Made by a program: the position numbers and the translations under genes. From JBEGTT01 sp041179245 (GTDB taxonomy: Bacteria > Pseudomonadota > Gammaproteobacteria > Burkholderiales > Rhodocyclaceae), in contig JBEGTT010000101.1 in NCBI GenBank assembly GCA_041179245.1, positions 1 to 15,932 on the forward strand: a stretch of 15,932 bases of DNA. The letters run 5' to 3'. Below are positions 13,627 through 15,932 of the stretch, in pieces; position 1 is the stretch's first letter; the number at the start of each line of letters is the position of its first letter. The notes under the pieces were generated by a model that saw nothing but the letters and a program-made list of their open reading frames with translations, did not search any database and had not been told where the DNA came from.

Positions 13627-15932
13627 TTATTTGGCTTGAAGCATTTTCTTCAGTTGCGGCACACACGAACCACAGGCCGTGCCGCAACGCAGCTTAGTTT
13701 GCAGACTTAAAAGATCAGCGCCTGACGCAATTTCGGCCTTGATTGCCTGTTCGCCAACGTTCATACAACTACACACCGTGCGATCTGACGAGACGCTGCC
13801 TTGAGGCGCATTGGCCAGTGGGGCGAAAACCCAACGCTGGAAACTTTCAGCGGCTTGTTGTTGGATCATCGCTTGTTTCAGCCAGCTTGCCGCTAGCGCT
13901 TCTCCTGCCAATAACAACCCCACTAAACAGGATTTTCCTTCACAATTCTTATCTTTGACGGTAGCAAATTCCGTTTGTTTATAAATACCCCGGCGACGGT
14001 CATCGTAGATTTGCCCGTCATCAGGCCTGAGGTCAACTGCCGCCAATAGCTCATTCAGCATGGCATCGGCGGCAGCCGGTTTAATTAGCCAAGCCAGCTC
14101 CAGTGCCACCATCGGTGCATCGTGACCAGCCAAGGTTAACGCTTGCCAATCTGGCGCATCGGGCAGTTGCTTTAGAACCTGCGACAAACGCTGGCGCCAG
14201 ATAAGAACCTGTTCTTCACTACCTCGTTCGTCGCTTATTTCGCTGGCTGCACGAAACAAAACCACGCGATAGGCCGGTTCCTCGATGGCTTCCACCTTCA
14301 CCGCGGCATGTTTCAATTCTGGTTGACGCGATACCGGGTCAATGGCAATCGGCAACAAGGCATTAACCCCCGCCGAGGCGAGGCTGTTACCACCCCAGTG
14401 CATCGGAATGTAGACCTGCCCCAACGCCACCGTGTCGTCAGAACACACTTCCCAAATAGCTGATGACTTGCGACTGCTGACTTTAATGAGCGAACCTGCC
14501 ACCAAGCTTCGGCGTGCCAAATCACCCGGATTCATCGACAACACCGGCCGGTCGGCATGCGCCATCAACCGTGTGCTGCGCCCAGTGCGGCTCATGCCAT
14601 GCCATTGGTCACGCAAACGACCCGTATTCAAAGCCAAGGGGAAACGGGCATCAGTACGTTCAGCGGTTAACGCCGCCAATGGGTACGCACCGCCATAAAA
14701 GCGTGCCCGCCCATCGCTAAAAGCAAAGTGACGATCTTGGTATAAGCGGGTTTGCCCTCGCTCCATCCCCACCGGCATTGGCCACTGCTGCGGCCCGTGG
14801 AAATCCAGAACATCGTAGCTCAAGCCGCTGATGTCCATGTCCCGCCCCCGCGTTGAGGCGACATGTTCCAGAAAAATATCAGCAGGCCGTGAATAAGGGA
14901 AAAGTCGTTCGCCCTCGACTGCCCGTCCCAAGGCAGAAGCCAGTGCCAAACCAAAACGGCTGGCGATTTCCCAATCCGGCAAAGCTTCTCCGGGGGCTGC
15001 AACTGCGGCGGATAGATGGCTGATGCGACGCTCAGAATTGGTCACCGAGCCTTCTTTTTCTCCCCAAGTGCGGGCAGGCAAGAGCAAGTCTGCAAAAGCA
15101 ACGGTTTCGGTATCGGCAAAAGCTTCTTGCACCACCACAAAATCGCAGCTTGCCAACGCTGCTTGAACTTTAGTTTGGTCGGGCAAGGAATGCGCGGGGT
15201 TGGTACAGGCAATCCATAACGCCTTGATACGCCCTTCACCCACCGCATCAAACAGTTCAGTTGCCGTCAGGCCGGGATTGGCCGGAATCACGGGCACATC
15301 CCAAAACCGTGCCATTTCGGCACGATCTTCTGGATTGGATAAATCTCGATGCGCCGACAGCAGATTGGCCATCGCCCCCACCTCCCGACCACCCATCGCA
15401 TTGGGTTGCCCGGTCAGAGAAAATGGTCCCATACCCGGCTGCCCGATTTTCCCGGTGGCCAAATGCAAGTGAATCAACGCTGCACCATTGGCTGTGCCGT
15501 GGCTGGATTGGTTCAATCCCTGACACCACAGCGACAGCGGCGCTTTAGCCTTACCAAACCAGCGGGCGGCCGTGATGATGTCAGCCTCTGGCACCCCGCA
15601 AATTTGAGCTGCAAACGCGGGTGTAATGCTGCGCACCGCATCACGTACCGCCTCAAAGCCGGTGGTATGGTCAGCAATAAAAGTGCTGTCCGTCAGACCT
15701 TCCCACAACAACACATGCAGCATGGCGCTATACAGCACCACGTCACTGCCGGGTTGGATGGGCAAATGTAAGTCGGCAAACGCCGTGGTATCCGTTTTAC
15801 GAGGATCAACCGCGATGATTTTGAGGTCGGGGTTCGCCGCCTTTGCTGCTTCCATCCGCCGGAACAGCACCGGATGTGCCCAAGCGGCATTGCTCCCGGC
15901 AAACAACATCAAGTCACACAGATCGAAATCTT
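13627..15932 (-). CDS. nasA: Assimilatory nitrate reductase catalytic subunit with C-terminal BFD [2Fe-2S] domain (5' end outside window)
   Basis: The frame is open to the right edge (at least 768 residues visible), so the N-terminus with the expected [4Fe-4S] cysteines is missing. The visible part is a cytoplasmic molybdopterin oxidoreductase that reduces nitrate to nitrite for nitrogen assimilation. It shows DLMLFAGSNAAWAHPVLFRR, the conserved QGLNQSSHGTANGAALIHLHL (split here: LATGKIGQPGMGPFSLTGQP), and AMGGREVGAM, typical of NasA. A molydopterin-dinucleotide-binding domain with NTGRLRDQWHGMSRTGRS follows. The C-terminus is a bacterioferritin-ferredoxin-like [2Fe-2S] domain with cysteines in VCSCMNV and RCGTACGSCVPQL (the last Cys codon at 13663-13665), as in Klebsiella-type NasA. 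This domain probably accepts electrons from a reductase or ferredoxin. Genes nasB or nirBD and a nitrate transporter would be expected upstream, outside the window. Confidence 0.92.
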   Translation of the reverse strand, partial: DFDLCDLMLFAGSNAAWAHPVLFRRMEAAKAANPDLKIIAVDPRKTDTTAFADLHLPIQPGSDVVLYSAMLHVLLWEGLTDSTFIADHTTGFEAVRDAVRSITPAFAAQICGVPEADIITAARWFGKAKAPLSLWCQGLNQSSHGTANGAALIHLHLATGKIGQPGMGPFSLTGQPNAMGGREVGAMANLLSAHRDLSNPEDRAEMARFWDVPVIPANPGLTATELFDAVGEGRIKALWIACTNPAHSLPDQTKVQAALASCDFVVVQEAFADTETVAFADLLLPARTWGEKEGSVTNSERRISHLSAAVAAPGEALPDWEIASRFGLALASALGRAVEGERLFPYSRPADIFLEHVASTRGRDMDISGLSYDVLDFHGPQQWPMPVGMERGQTRLYQDRHFAFSDGRARFYGGAYPLAALTAERTDARFPLALNTGRLRDQWHGMSRTGRSTRLMAHADRPVLSMNPGDLARRSLVAGSLIKVSSRKSSAIWEVCSDDTVALGQVYIPMHWGGNSLASAGVNALLPIAIDPVSRQPELKHAAVKVEAIEEPAYRVVLFRAASEISDERGSEEQVLIWRQRLSQVLKQLPDAPDWQALTLAGHDAPMVALELAWLIKPAAADAMLNELLAAVDLRPDDGQIYDDRRRGIYKQTEFATVKDKNCEGKSCLVGLLLAGEALAASWLKQAMIQQQAAESFQRWVFAPLANAPQGSVSSDRTVCSCMNVGEQAIKAEIASGADLLSLQTKLRCGTACGSCVPQLKKMLQAK

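Noticed and set aside
1..15932. CRISPR array, insertion sequence or prophage
   Set aside because: No regularly spaced repeats, transposase, terminal inverted repeats or phage structural genes were seen on either strand.

Overview
This window looks like chromosome from a gammaproteobacterium, probably free-living. The evidence is a YgjP-type metallopeptidase and a full-length YcaO close to the E. coli proteins, a bacterial hopanoid/squalene gene (hpnC), assimilatory nitrate reduction, NnrS and an Aer-type energy sensor. A chemolithotrophic or otherwise metabolically flexible lineage would fit, but the species cannot be read from the sequence. No IS element, integrase, phage gene, rRNA or CRISPR array is visible.

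Layout. At 1-446 is the 3' end of an O-succinylhomoserine sulfhydrylase gene (metZ), meeting hpnC tail to tail with overlapping stop codons. A tRNA-Leu(UAG) with its own promoter and a perfect-palindrome terminator sits at 1384-1468. ygjP (minus) and ycaO (plus) diverge from a 64-bp gap, and an uncharacterised 83-residue gene overlaps the end of ycaO. At 4149-5931 a stand-alone Aer-like PAS protein and a short membrane-anchored chemoreceptor overlap by 26 bp; they resemble the bipartite CetB/CetA energy-taxis receptor of Campylobacter. The housekeeping gene tex fills 5982-8321.

From 8375 to about 9405 lies a small toxin-antitoxin island. It has an intact higB-higA pair facing a decayed second module, in which the first 22 or so codons of a Phd/YefM-type antitoxin are joined to a VapC (PIN) toxin that lacks its N-terminus and carries a frameshift. 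Next comes a tight same-strand group (9531-12399): a J-domain-only co-chaperone and three proteins I do not recognise. It is followed by nnrS (membrane haem/copper protein of the nitric-oxide response). The right edge holds, on the minus strand and truncated by the window, the catalytic subunit of an assimilatory nitrate reductase with a C-terminal BFD-type [2Fe-2S] domain; it converges on nnrS.

The parts most likely to hold undescribed biology are the J-domain group, the split PAS/chemoreceptor pair, and the 83-residue protein attached to ycaO. The antitoxin-toxin scar is a clear decay event.
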